64,000 nt of DNA from RHKX01 sp046330285. Lineage in GTDB: Bacteria; Actinomycetota; Thermoleophilia; Solirubrobacterales; 70-9. A program made the position numbers and the translations under genes. Each line of letters starts with the position of its first letter. Positions within the stretch are counted from its first letter, which is position 1. Positions 37,803 through 46,259 of the stretch are shown here, piece by piece. The notes beneath the pieces were generated by a model. The model searched no databases and was not told where the DNA came from. It saw only the letters and a program-made list of their open reading frames with translations. The stretch spans positions 124,001-188,000 of the forward strand of contig JAXLSX010000004.1 of NCBI GenBank assembly GCA_046330285.1. The letters run 5' to 3'.

Positions 37803-38824
37803 GCGGCGACCTCGCGAGCCGGATCGGGGCCGTCGACTCGGGCGATCAGCTCGACGCCGCGCTCTCGCTGCCCGACTACCTGCGCGACGCGCTCTGGCGC
37901 TTCGGCTCGGCCTCGCTCGAGCCGATCGATGCCACCGGGCTGATCATCTGCGGCATGGGCGGATCGGCGATCGGCGGCGACCTCGCCGCCGCGGCCCTCG
38001 GCTCCCGCCTCTGCAAGCCGCTCGACGTCGTCCGCGGCTACGGCGTGCCGTCCTGGACTCCGCCGGACCGCGCGATCTTCTGCTCGAGCTACTCGGGCAA
38101 CACCGAGGAGACGCTCGGCTGTTACGCCGCCGCCGAGGCGGTCGGGGCGCAGCGGATCGTCGCCACGACCGGCGGCACGATCGGCGAGGCCGCGCGCCGC
38201 GACGGCGTCCCGGTCATCGGCATGCCCGCGGGCCTGCAGCCCCGCGCCGCCGTCGGCTACACCTTCGCGATCGCCGCCGAGGTGACCACGCTGGTCGGCG
38301 CCGGCCCCGGGCTCCGGACCGAGATCGACAGCTCCGCCGCCCACCTCGAGGCCGCGCGCGACTCGCTGCTCGCGAAGGCCGAGGAGATCGCCGCCCGGAT
38401 CCACGGGTCGGTGCCGCTGCTCTACGGCTGCGGGCTGACGACGCCGGTCGCCTACCGCTGGAAGTGCCAGGTCAACGAGAACGCCAAGCTGCCGGCGTTC
38501 GACCACTCGCTGCCCGAGCTCGACCACAACGAGATCGTCGGCTGGGCCGGGGGAGGGCAGGGCGCCTTCACGGCCGTCTTCCTCGAGGACCAGGACCAGC
38601 ATCCGCGCGAGCGTCAGCGGGTCGAGCTGACCGCCGAGCTGATCGCCGATCGCGCTCACGACGTCATCCGGATCGAGACGGAGGGCGAGACGCGGACCGA
38701 GCGGCTCCTCTGGGCGGTCATGCTCGGCGACTTGATCTCGCTCGAGCTCGCGGCGCGCGAGGCCGTCGACCCGACGCCGGTCGACGTGATCGAGAACCTC
38801 AAGGACCGCCTGGGCAGACCATGA
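37799..38824 (+). CDS. Bifunctional phosphoglucose/phosphomannose isomerase
   Basis: 341 residues with two SIS domains. ICGMGGSAIGGDLA and FCSSYSGNTEETLG in the first SIS fold bind the phosphosugar; the C-terminal fold contains AFDHSLPELDHNEIVGW with the catalytic His and Glu of the archaeal/actinobacterial PGI/PMI family. It supplies mannose-6-phosphate and glucose-6-phosphate from fructose-6-phosphate. Coupled by ATGA overlaps both to the transferase before it and to the one after. Confidence 0.92.
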   Translation: MSGDLASRIGAVDSGDQLDAALSLPDYLRDALWRFGSASLEPIDATGLIICGMGGSAIGGDLAAAALGSRLCKPLDVVRGYGVPSWTPPDRAIFCSSYSGNTEETLGCYAAAEAVGAQRIVATTGGTIGEAARRDGVPVIGMPAGLQPRAAVGYTFAIAAEVTTLVGAGPGLRTEIDSSAAHLEAARDSLLAKAEEIAARIHGSVPLLYGCGLTTPVAYRWKCQVNENAKLPAFDHSLPELDHNEIVGWAGGGQGAFTAVFLEDQDQHPRERQRVELTAELIADRAHDVIRIETEGETRTERLLWAVMLGDLISLELAAREAVDPTPVDVIENLKDRLGRP

Positions 38825-39834
38825 GGGCGATGGTCATGGCAGCGGGGCTCGGAACCCGCCTGCGGCCGATCACCCACGCGATCCCGAAGCCGGTCGTCCC
38901 CGTCGGCAACGTGGCGATCGTCGAGCAGCTCGTGCGGCTGCTCGCCGCCCACGGAGCGGACGAGGTGATCGCCAACCTCCACTGGTTCCCCGAACAGGTC
39001 CGGGGCCGGCTCGGGGACGGGTCCGAGCTCGGGGTCGAGATCACCTACGAGCACGAGGACGAGCTGCTCGGCACGGCCGGAGGGGTCCGCAACGTCGCCG
39101 ACTTCCTGACCGCACCCGGCGAGGACTTCATCGTGCTCGCCGGCGATGCGCTGACCGATGCCGACCTGACGGCGCTCTACGAAGCGCACCGCGCCAACGA
39201 CGGGGTCGCCACCCTCGGCGTCAAGAAGGTCGCCGACGTCAGCGAGTACGGGGTGATCGTCACCGACGCCGACGGACGGGTCCAGGGCTTCCAGGAGAAG
39301 CCCGACCCCGCCGAGGCCCTGTCCGACCTCTGCAACTGCATGATCTACGCGTTCAGCCCGGAGATCTTCGACTTCTTCCCACGGGACGAGATGCCCGATC
39401 CGGTCGACTTCGCCAACGACGTCTTCCCGGCGCTGCTCGACGGCGACGTTCCCTTTCACGTGCACGAGATCGAGACCTACTGGAACGACGTCGGCACGCT
39501 GCCCGAGTACCTGCAGGGCAACTTCGACGCCGTCGAGGGCGCGGTCGAGCTGCCGCGGCTCGACGGCGAGATCGGCGACGGGGAGGTCCCCGAGGGCCTC
39601 GGCATCCCCGGCGACGTCGAGGTCGAGGGCAGGGTCCTCTTCGGCCCGGGGTGCGAGGTCGGCGCCGGAGCGTCGCTCACCGGGCCGCTGCTGATCGGCG
39701 CCGGCGCCTCGATCGGGGCTGGAGCGCAGGTCAAGGAGGCGCTGCTGCTTCCCGGCGCCGTCGTTCCCGACGGCGGGGTCCTCGCGCGCGGGATCGCCGG
39801 CGACGCCGCCCGGCTCGCGTCGGGCGACTGGTGA
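38821..39834 (+). CDS. Second sugar-1-phosphate nucleotidyltransferase
   Basis: 337 residues, same fold as the gene at 36717: MVMAAGLGTRLRPITHAIPKP signature, LGTAGGVRNV, LAGDALTDADL, VQGFQEKPDPAE and TYWNDVGTLPEYL, then a shorter beta-helix tail (VLFGPGCEVGAGASLTG). Sequence differs clearly from the first transferase, so it probably has another sugar or nucleotide. ATG inside the previous stop (ATGA). Last gene of the sugar-nucleotide set. Confidence 0.9.
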   Translation: MRAMVMAAGLGTRLRPITHAIPKPVVPVGNVAIVEQLVRLLAAHGADEVIANLHWFPEQVRGRLGDGSELGVEITYEHEDELLGTAGGVRNVADFLTAPGEDFIVLAGDALTDADLTALYEAHRANDGVATLGVKKVADVSEYGVIVTDADGRVQGFQEKPDPAEALSDLCNCMIYAFSPEIFDFFPRDEMPDPVDFANDVFPALLDGDVPFHVHEIETYWNDVGTLPEYLQGNFDAVEGAVELPRLDGEIGDGEVPEGLGIPGDVEVEGRVLFGPGCEVGAGASLTGPLLIGAGASIGAGAQVKEALLLPGAVVPDGGVLARGIAGDAARLASGDW

Positions 39835-39844
39835 GGCCGGAGGC

Positions 39845-40732
39845 GTGACCTCGCGGAGCCGGATCGTCCGGGTGCCGGCCTCGACGGCGAACCTCGGCCC
39901 CGGCTACGACATCCTCGGGGCCGCGCTCACGTCCGAGCTCGAGCTCGAGGTCACCGAGACCGGGACGTTCGAGATCGCCTCCGAGGGGTTCGACGCTCCC
40001 ACCGATCGCAGCAACCTGATCGTCCGCGCCTTCGAGAGCCTCCATCCCGCCGACGGGATCTCGTTCCGGGTCCGCAGCGAGATCCCGCTCGCCCGCGGCC
40101 TCGGTTCCAGCGCCTCGGCGATCCTCGCCGGGCTGCTCGCCGCCGACCACCTCTTCGAGCTCGCCAACGACCGCGAGCAGATCCTCGCCCGGGCGACCGA
40201 GATCGAGGGCCACCCCGACAACGTCGCCGCGGCGCTCTACGGGGGAATCACGCTGTGCCCGCCGGCCGCGGCGGGCGAAGCGCAGCCCGCGCCCGTCCGC
40301 CTCGCGCCCCCCGAGGGCGTCGAGGGGATCCTCGTGATCCCCCACGAGGAGGTCTCGACGAGCGCCGCCCGGGCGGCGCTGCCGGCCACCTATCCACTCG
40401 CCGACGTCACCGCGAACGTCGCCGCCGCGGCACAGCTCGTGCTCGGCATCGAACGTTCCGACCTCGACCTGATCCGCTCCGGCCTCGCCGACCGGGTCCA
40501 TCAGCCGCACCGAGCGTCGCTCTATCCGCGGTCGATGGAGCTGGTCGAGCGGGCGGCGGAGTTCGGAGCCCTCGGCGCGACGATCTCCGGTGCCGGACCG
40601 ACGGTCCTGGTCTGGACCTTCTGGCAGTCCGGCAAGGGCCTGCTCGACGGCCTCGGCGAGTTCGCGGCGGGCTGGGCGGACGTCCGCCGGGCGCAGTTCT
40701 CGCCGCGCGGTGCGCGGGTCGAGATTCCCTGA
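39845..40732 (+). CDS. thrB: Homoserine kinase (GHMP family)
   Basis: 295 residues. VRVPASTANLGPGYDILGAAL at the N-terminus, the GHMP phosphate loop PLARGLGSSASAILAGLLAA, IEGHPDNVAAALYGG, and GATISGAGPTVLVW near the C-terminus are all ThrB hallmarks. It phosphorylates homoserine on the way to threonine. The hom and thrC genes that usually go with it are not here, so another GHMP substrate is possible but less likely. GTG start. Ends 3 bases from the convergent MarR gene. Confidence 0.88.
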   Translation: MTSRSRIVRVPASTANLGPGYDILGAALTSELELEVTETGTFEIASEGFDAPTDRSNLIVRAFESLHPADGISFRVRSEIPLARGLGSSASAILAGLLAADHLFELANDREQILARATEIEGHPDNVAAALYGGITLCPPAAAGEAQPAPVRLAPPEGVEGILVIPHEEVSTSAARAALPATYPLADVTANVAAAAQLVLGIERSDLDLIRSGLADRVHQPHRASLYPRSMELVERAAEFGALGATISGAGPTVLVWTFWQSGKGLLDGLGEFAAGWADVRRAQFSPRGARVEIP

Positions 40733-40735
40733 CCC

Positions 40736-41176
40736 TCAGGCGGAGGCCGTGACCTTGCCGAGGAGCTTCGCGAGCTGATCGAGCTCGGCGCGGTCGAGAA
40801 CGTCGAACTCGGCCGGCGGCTCGTGGAGGGCGGCGAGAGCGCGATCGCGGAAGTCGACGCCCTTCTCGGTCAGCGCGATCAGCGTCACGCGGCGGTCGCC
40901 GGGATCGGGGCGGCGCTCGATCAGCCCGTCCTCCTCGAGGCGGTCGACCATGCCGGTCATGAACGAGGCGTCGCAGGAGAGCTTGTCGCCCATGGCCCGC
41001 ATCGAGACGGTGCTGTCGGGGGAGAGGCGCCAGATCAGGACGAGCTGCTTGGGCGAGAGCCCGAACTGCTGGGCGACCGCCGGCACGCGCGGGGGCCGGC
41101 CGGAGCCCCAGCCGACGAGGCTCATCACCGAGCGCCACGCCGCTGCCGCGGATTCGTCTTTCGTGCGGGTTCCCAT
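40736..41176 (-). CDS. MarR-family transcriptional regulator
   Basis: 146 residues. The winged helix-turn-helix has VSMRAMGDKLSCDASFMTGMVDRLEEDGLIERRPDPGDRRVTLIALTEKG split over the wing, with the GDRR wing arginines. N- and C-terminal helices form the dimer. ATG at 41176 is chosen because upstream candidates would cover the operator DNA. It is divergent from an ABC exporter, the usual setting for a MarR repressor sensing a compound that the exporter removes. Confidence 0.9.
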   Translation of the reverse strand: MGTRTKDESAAAAWRSVMSLVGWGSGRPPRVPAVAQQFGLSPKQLVLIWRLSPDSTVSMRAMGDKLSCDASFMTGMVDRLEEDGLIERRPDPGDRRVTLIALTEKGVDFRDRALAALHEPPAEFDVLDRAELDQLAKLLGKVTASA

Positions 41177-41192
41177 CGCCAGAGGGGATTCT

Positions 41193-41228
41193 ATTGTCTT
41201 ACGTAGATAATTGCAATGCCTAGATAAT
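41193..41228. promoter_or_regulatory. MarR-type operator between regulator and exporter
   Basis: ATTGTCT-TACGT-AGATAAT (41193-41211) is an inverted repeat with one mismatch. TAGATAAT, the right arm, is repeated directly at 41221-41228. This AT-rich patch is striking against the GC-rich background and covers the likely promoters of both divergent transcripts. Confidence 0.65.
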
Positions 41229-41264
41229 GGTGGTCCATAAAGCAAATGTGCTACGGTGCCGCGC

Positions 41265-42278
41265 ATGAGTGAGAGTGCATCGGAGCGGGCCATCGAAGTC
41301 GAGGGCCTGTCGCAGAAGTTCAAGAAGGGGCCGCTGGCCGTCGACGGCATCGATCTCCATGTCGATCCTGGTGAGATCTACGGCTTCCTCGGGCCGAACG
41401 GGGCCGGGAAGTCGACGACCGTGCTGATGCTGACGACGCTGCTGCCGCCGACCGGCGGCCGCGCGATCGTCGGCGGCTACGACATCGCCACCGAGGGCGG
41501 AAGCGTCCGCGGGGTGATCGGGGCGGCGCTGCAGGAGGCCGCCCTCGACATGCACCTGACCGCGCGCGAGCACATGCGCCTGCAGACGGCGCTCCAGGGC
41601 GTCCCGAAGGCGGAGCGCCGCCGTCGCGGGGACGAGCTGATCGAGCGCGTCGGGCTCGCCGACGCCGCCGATCGCAAGGTCGGCGGTTACTCGGGCGGGA
41701 TGAAGCGCCGGCTCGACCTTGCTCTTGCCCTCGTGCACCGGCCGAAGATCCTCTTCCTCGACGAGCCCACCACCGGCCTCGATCCGCAGAGCCGGAGCTC
41801 GCTCTGGGAGGAGGTGGAGCGGCTCGCCGCCGAGGAGCGGATGACGGTGTTCCTGACCACGCAGTACCTCGAGGAGGCGGATCGCCTGGCCGACCGCGTC
41901 GGAATCATCGATCGCGGCAAGATCGTGGCGGAGGGAACGCCGGCGTCGCTGAAGGCGGAGATCGGCGAGCCCAGCGTCGAGGCGACTGCCGCCGACCCGG
42001 CCGACCGCGAGCGCCTCGTCGAGGTGCTCGGCCGCTTCGGGGCGGCCTCCGCCGGCGCGAACGGCGACGGCGAGGCCTGGGTGCGGCTCGCGCCCGGCTC
42101 CGGCGGGCTGATCGCGGTGGTCCGCGAGCTCGACGCGGCCGGCGTCGGGATCGCCGACCTCCAGCTCCACGAGCCGACGCTCGACGACGTCTTCCTCGAG
42201 AAGACCGGGCGCAAGCTCGAGGGAGCCGGCGACAACACCGGTGAGCACGAGGCCGTCCCGGAGGAGGCCGCGGCGTGA
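41265..42278 (+). CDS. ABC exporter ATP-binding protein (DrrA-like)
   Basis: 337 residues. Walker A GPNGAGKST, signature GGYSGGMKRRLDLA, Walker B ILFLDEPTTGLD and the switch His region VFLTTQYLEEADRLADRVGI. A C-terminal domain of about 90 residues (VEATAADPADRERLVEVLG onward) is typical of daunorubicin-resistance DrrA-type subunits. ATG 41265 is preferred over GTG 41256. GTGA overlap with the permease that follows. Confidence 0.93.
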   Translation: MSESASERAIEVEGLSQKFKKGPLAVDGIDLHVDPGEIYGFLGPNGAGKSTTVLMLTTLLPPTGGRAIVGGYDIATEGGSVRGVIGAALQEAALDMHLTAREHMRLQTALQGVPKAERRRRGDELIERVGLADAADRKVGGYSGGMKRRLDLALALVHRPKILFLDEPTTGLDPQSRSSLWEEVERLAAEERMTVFLTTQYLEEADRLADRVGIIDRGKIVAEGTPASLKAEIGEPSVEATAADPADRERLVEVLGRFGAASAGANGDGEAWVRLAPGSGGLIAVVRELDAAGVGIADLQLHEPTLDDVFLEKTGRKLEGAGDNTGEHEAVPEEAAA

Positions 42279-43051
42279 GCCCGCAGCTCGAATCCATCTA
42301 CGAGGTCGCCAGGCGGTCGTTCCTGCGCTCGATCCGCCAGCCCGCGGCATTCGTGCCGGCGATCGTCTTCCCGCTGTTCCTCGTGGCCGTCAACTCGGCC
42401 GGCCTCGACGCGGCGACGAACCTGCCCGGCTTCCCGACCGACTCCTACGTGACGTTCGCGCTCGCGGTCCCGTTCATCCAGGGCGGGACCTTCTCGCTGC
42501 TCAACACCGGCACCGACGTCTCGACCGACATCGAGACCGGGTTCATGAACCGGCTCGCGATGACGCCGCTCGGCGGACCGTCGCTGCTGGCCGGGATGCT
42601 CGGCGGGGCGATGGCCATCGCGGTGATCCAGACCGTCTTCTACATCGCCGTCGGCTTCGCGGTCGGCGCCGACTTCGCCGCCGGCGCCGCGGGCGTCCCG
42701 CTCCTGTTCCTGCTGTCGCTGACGATCTGCTTCGCATTCAGCTGCATCGGCACCTTCACCGCCCTGCGACTCGGCAACAGCGAGGCCATGCAGAGCATGT
42801 TCCCCGTGTTCTTCGTCTTCCTCTTCTTCTCCTCGATGGCGATGCCCCGCGATCTGATCCAGCAGGACTGGTTCAAGGTCGTGGCGACGATCAATCCGCT
42901 CTCGTACCTGATCGAAGGGATCCGGAGCTTCTACGTCACCGGCATCGACGGCGAGGCCCTGGCGCTCGCGTTCGGGATCTCGGCGCTGCTGATCGCGATC
43001 TTCCTCAGCCTCGCCACGGCGAGCCTGCGAACGACGCTGGTGCGGACATGA
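42275..43051 (+). CDS. ABC-2 type exporter permease (DrrB-like), first
   Basis: 258 residues with six membrane helices. SFLRSIRQPAAFVPAIVFPLFL, GFMNRLAMTPLGG, and INPLSYLIEGIRSF near the end match the ABC-2 permease family. GTG start overlapping the ATPase stop. With the next gene it likely forms a heterodimeric pore. Confidence 0.9.
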   Translation: MSPQLESIYEVARRSFLRSIRQPAAFVPAIVFPLFLVAVNSAGLDAATNLPGFPTDSYVTFALAVPFIQGGTFSLLNTGTDVSTDIETGFMNRLAMTPLGGPSLLAGMLGGAMAIAVIQTVFYIAVGFAVGADFAAGAAGVPLLFLLSLTICFAFSCIGTFTALRLGNSEAMQSMFPVFFVFLFFSSMAMPRDLIQQDWFKVVATINPLSYLIEGIRSFYVTGIDGEALALAFGISALLIAIFLSLATASLRTTLVRT

Positions 43052-43836
43052 GCGGCGGCGCGCTGACGCGGTTCTGGACGGTCGCCAAGGCGGTCGGCTG
43101 GCGGAGCACGCACAACTTCGTCACCAACCCGGCGCTGTTCATCCCGGCGATGATCTTCCCGCTGTTCTTCTTCGGCGCGTTCGCGGGCGGCCTCTCGGGG
43201 GTCGACAGCACCCCCGGATTCGACTACCCGAACGGCTACACGGCCTTCGAGTTCGGATTTGTCCTGATCCAGGCCTCGGCCTTCGGCGGCGTCTTCACAG
43301 GTTTCGGCATCGCCCGCGACTTCGAGAGCGGCTTCGGCCGCCGGCTGATGCTGGCCGCGCCGAACCGCCTCGGGATCCTCGGCGGCTATGCGATCGCGGG
43401 GCTGTCGCGGGCGCTGATGGTCGATGCGCTCCTCTTCGGGCTCGCGCTGATCGTCGGCATGGACCTCTCGAGCAACGCCGCCGAGCTGCTCTCGCTGCTC
43501 GGCCTCGCGCTCGTGATCAACCTCGGGATCGCGATGTGGGCGGCGGGCATCGCGCTTCGCTTCCGCTCGATCCAGGCCGGCCCGCTGATGCAGACACCTG
43601 TCTTCCTGATCCTCTTCCTGACCCCGGTCTACGTTCCGCAGGACCTCCTCGCCTCGTGGGTCAAGAGCGTCTCCTCGGTCAACCCGATCTCCCCGATCGT
43701 CGAGTCGTCGCGGAACCTGATCGCGGGCTCCTACGACGGCCTGCTGCTCGCTTTCCTCTGCGGCGGCGCGCTGATCCTCCTGTTCGGCCTCTGGGCCGTC
43801 ACCGGCATGCGCAGAGCCGAGGCCGCCGGCGGATAG
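43048..43836 (+). CDS. ABC-2 type exporter permease (DrrB-like), second
   Basis: 262 residues, six membrane helices, related to the preceding permease: NFVTNPALFIPAMIFPLFFF, ESGFGRRLMLAAPNR and SVNPISPIVESSRNLI. ATG within the previous stop (ATGA). The substrate of the exporter is not evident; family members move drugs, lipids or polysaccharide. Confidence 0.9.
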   Translation: MSGGALTRFWTVAKAVGWRSTHNFVTNPALFIPAMIFPLFFFGAFAGGLSGVDSTPGFDYPNGYTAFEFGFVLIQASAFGGVFTGFGIARDFESGFGRRLMLAAPNRLGILGGYAIAGLSRALMVDALLFGLALIVGMDLSSNAAELLSLLGLALVINLGIAMWAAGIALRFRSIQAGPLMQTPVFLILFLTPVYVPQDLLASWVKSVSSVNPISPIVESSRNLIAGSYDGLLLAFLCGGALILLFGLWAVTGMRRAEAAGG

Positions 43837-43904
43837 AGATACCTGCGCGACTCGCGCGGCTCCGCCGCGCTCGACTGCGCGTCCGGCAGCCGGCGTAGGT
43901 ATCT
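43837..43904. terminator. Bidirectional terminator between permease and parA-like gene
   Basis: Outer arms AGATACCTGCGC (43837-43848) and GCGTAGGTATCT (43893-43904) pair over 12 bases with one mismatch. Inside lies a perfect GCGCGGC-TCC-GCCGCGC hairpin (43854-43870). It fills the whole gap between two convergent genes and even includes the parA-like stop, as expected for a shared terminator. Confidence 0.6.
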
Positions 43905-44706
43905 ACGTTAGTAACCGGGCCGGCAGGGTGTCCCGCTTGACCTGCTCGAGCCGGCGGGCGCGGTCCTCCATCCCGAGGCGGGAGAGGACCTCCTCAGCGA
44001 GCGCGATGTAGTCGGCGCCGCGCTCGGGCCGGTACTCGAGGATCGGGCGGGCCCGCTCGGCCGACTCCGCGTAGGCGATCGACTGGCGGATGACCGTGTT
44101 GAAGACCTTGCCCGGGAATCGCTCGTCGAGCGCCTCCAGGGTCTGGCGGGCGTGCTTGGTCCGCATGTTGGCGATGTTGAGGAGCACGCCGAGCAGCTCG
44201 AGCTCGGGGTTGAGCGTGTCCTTGGCCAGGTCGAAGATCTCCATCGCCTGCTCGACCCCCTGGAGCGAGAAGTGCTGCGCCTGGGTCGAGAGCAGCGCGT
44301 GGTTGGAGGCGACGAGGGCGTTGACCGTCAGCAGCCCGAGCGTCGGCGGGCAGTCGATCAGGATCACGTCGTGGCGACGCTTGACCTCGCGCAGGGCGTT
44401 GCGGAGCGTGACCTCGCGACCGATCTTGCCGGCCAGGATCAGCTCGGACTCCGCGAGCCCGAGGTTGGCGGGGATCACCTGGCCGTGGACCGCATCCACC
44501 GCCTTGGCCTGGCCGGCCAGCACCTCGGCCAGCGTCGGCTCCGCCTCGGGGTCGACGTCGAAGTAGTCGGACAGGTTGCCCTGCGGGTCGGCGTCGATCG
44601 CGAGGACGTCGAGGCCGGTTCGCGAGAGGACGTCGGCGAGCGAGCGGACGGTCGTCGTCTTGCCGGTTCCGCCCTTCTGGGAGAGCACGGCGATGGTCAC
44701 CGACAT
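43903..44706 (-). CDS. Orphan ParA/Soj-family ATPase
   Basis: 267 residues. Deviant Walker A KGGTGKTTTVRSLAD with the signature Lys, Asp in DADPQGNLSDYF (A'), and Walker B VILIDCPPTLGLLTVNAL. These P-loop ATPases position DNA or protein cargo by dimerising on DNA. No parB or parS-like partner lies beside it, so it is more likely an orphan positioning ATPase than the chromosome partition ParA. Convergent with the exporter. Confidence 0.88.
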   Translation of the reverse strand: MSVTIAVLSQKGGTGKTTTVRSLADVLSRTGLDVLAIDADPQGNLSDYFDVDPEAEPTLAEVLAGQAKAVDAVHGQVIPANLGLAESELILAGKIGREVTLRNALREVKRRHDVILIDCPPTLGLLTVNALVASNHALLSTQAQHFSLQGVEQAMEIFDLAKDTLNPELELLGVLLNIANMRTKHARQTLEALDERFPGKVFNTVIRQSIAYAESAERARPILEYRPERGADYIALAEEVLSRLGMEDRARRLEQVKRDTLPARLLT

Positions 44707-44791
44707 GGGCGTTCAGCTCCCGATTCCCGCGTGGCCGGCACGGCCGCGACTATAGACGGACGGTGGAGGCCGGGATGGACGGGCGGAAGCC

Positions 44792-45082
44792 CTAGGCCGC
44801 GCGGTGGACGTTCGCGGCGCCGCCGATCGAGCGGACGCGGTCGCTGCGCGTCGCGGCTCCGAGGCGGGCGCTCCTGCCCGAGCTCTCGCACGTCTCACAG
44901 GCCCACTCGCCGTCGCCGTGACCCTCGTGACGGGTCACCTGCTCGCCGACCAGCGGGAAGCGCTTGCAGACCGCGCAGCGGACGACGCCGTCGATCGGAT
45001 GCTCGTCGCGGTGGACGATCGGGCCCGGCGCCGGCACGCGGCCGGAGAGCTTGCCGTGGGTGTCCGCCGAGGCCGCTTCCAT
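44792..45082 (-). CDS. Small zinc-ribbon-like hypothetical protein
   Basis: 96 residues. Two CxxC knuckles, VRCAVCKRF and WACETCESS, about 30 residues apart, suggest one zinc site. Flanks are basic and low in complexity. No family recognised. ATG at 45082 gives a short N-terminus (MEAASADTHGKLSG). Divergent from the SRPBCC gene. Confidence 0.6.
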   Translation of the reverse strand: MEAASADTHGKLSGRVPAPGPIVHRDEHPIDGVVRCAVCKRFPLVGEQVTRHEGHGDGEWACETCESSGRSARLGAATRSDRVRSIGGAANVHRAA

Positions 45083-45155
45083 CCGGACCGGTTCGCCGCG
45101 ACGGCCCGCCCTCCTGCCGCCGCCGGCTCCGGCCCCGCGGATAAACTCGCCCGCG

Positions 45156-45653
45156 ATGGGCCCGGTCACCGCCGAGATCACGATCGACGCCCCGCGCGAG
45201 CGGGTGTTCGACGTCCTCGCCGATCTCTCGAACAGGCCCGCCTTCTGCGACCACTTCCAGCACGAGTTCAGGCTCCAGCGGATCGATCCGGCCGGGATCG
45301 GCGCCGCGGCCCGCTTCCACCTCGAGCCGACGTTCTTCCACTTCTGGATGGAGACCGTCGTCACCGAGATCGAGGCGCCGCACCTGATCGTCGAGGCCGG
45401 CCGGGGAGCGAGGATCGACCGGATGCCGGTCGGGACCGCCTGGGAGCTGACCGAGGCCGGAGGCGGGATGACCGAGGTCCGGGTCAGCTTCTGGACCGAG
45501 CCGGTTCATCACGTCGACAAGCTGAAGGACAAGCTGAGTCCCGACGGATGGCACCGCCGCCGCTGGCGCCGGGCGCTGATCCGCCTCCGCGATCTCGTCG
45601 AGGCCGACGCCCGGATCGAGCGCCTCCACGTGGCCGGGGCGAGTCAGTTCTGA
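45156..45653 (+). CDS. SRPBCC/START-like domain protein
   Basis: 165 residues. VTAEITIDAPRERVFDVLADL at the N-terminus and a long C-terminal helix (WRRALIRLRDLVEADARI) frame the helix-grip fold with a hydrophobic cavity. Such proteins bind lipids or polyketides or act as cyclases; no ligand can be deduced. ATG at 45156 precedes the first strand directly. Confidence 0.8.
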   Translation: MGPVTAEITIDAPRERVFDVLADLSNRPAFCDHFQHEFRLQRIDPAGIGAAARFHLEPTFFHFWMETVVTEIEAPHLIVEAGRGARIDRMPVGTAWELTEAGGGMTEVRVSFWTEPVHHVDKLKDKLSPDGWHRRRWRRALIRLRDLVEADARIERLHVAGASQF

Positions 45654-45680
45654 GCCTGCGCCGATAGACTTCCGCCGCCG

Positions 45681-46220
45681 ATGCGCCGCCGACTTCTGAT
45701 CATCCCGCTGCTCGTCCTCGCCCTCGTCGGGTTCGCCGCCGCGACCTCCGGGTGCGGCGACGAACCGACCGCCGAAGCCAAGGAGGGCGAGCCCCTCGAG
45801 CTCGGCGACGTCGAGTACAGCATCCAGATCACGCGCGAGCTCAACCGCTTCTCGCCCGAGGACGCGGCCTACCTCGCGGGTGCGCCGCGCCTGCGCCCGA
45901 GCCAGGAGTACCTCGGTGTCTTCATGCAGGTGACCAACAACGGCGAGGAGGCCGCGGTCGTGCCCGATCCCTTCAAGATCGTCGACACCCGGGGCCGGAT
46001 CTACGAGCAGGTTCCGCTCGACAACGAGTGGGCCCTGAAGCCGGGAACCCCGGTGCTCCCCGACGAAACCGTCCCCGGGCCCGAGACGCCCGCCAAGAAC
46101 GGCCCGATCGAGGGATCGCTGATCCTCTTCGCGATCGACGAGGCGGCGAACGAGAACCGCCCGCTCGTCCTCCAGGTCCCCGGACCTGACGAGGTCGGCG
46201 AGATCGTCCTCGACCTCTAG
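45681..46220 (+). CDS. Lipoprotein with DUF4352-like domain
   Basis: 179 residues. Basic start MRRRLLIIPLLVLALVGF, then ATSGC, a plausible lipobox with Cys25. The mature part (LRPSQEYLGVFMQVTNNGEE and VPDPFKIVDTRGRIYEQV) resembles DUF4352 immunoglobulin-like domains of actinobacterial and firmicute lipoproteins. Surface-anchored; function unknown. It is 27 bases after the SRPBCC gene. Confidence 0.75.
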   Translation: MRRRLLIIPLLVLALVGFAAATSGCGDEPTAEAKEGEPLELGDVEYSIQITRELNRFSPEDAAYLAGAPRLRPSQEYLGVFMQVTNNGEEAAVVPDPFKIVDTRGRIYEQVPLDNEWALKPGTPVLPDETVPGPETPAKNGPIEGSLILFAIDEAANENRPLVLQVPGPDEVGEIVLDL

Positions 46221-46259
46221 GCCCGCGGCGGCCGTGCGGCGACACCGGGCCGCGGCGAC

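Noticed and set aside
43903..44706. A replication-origin or partition locus around the ParA-like gene
   Set aside because: No parB, parS-like 16-mers, dnaA or DnaA-box cluster is visible nearby.
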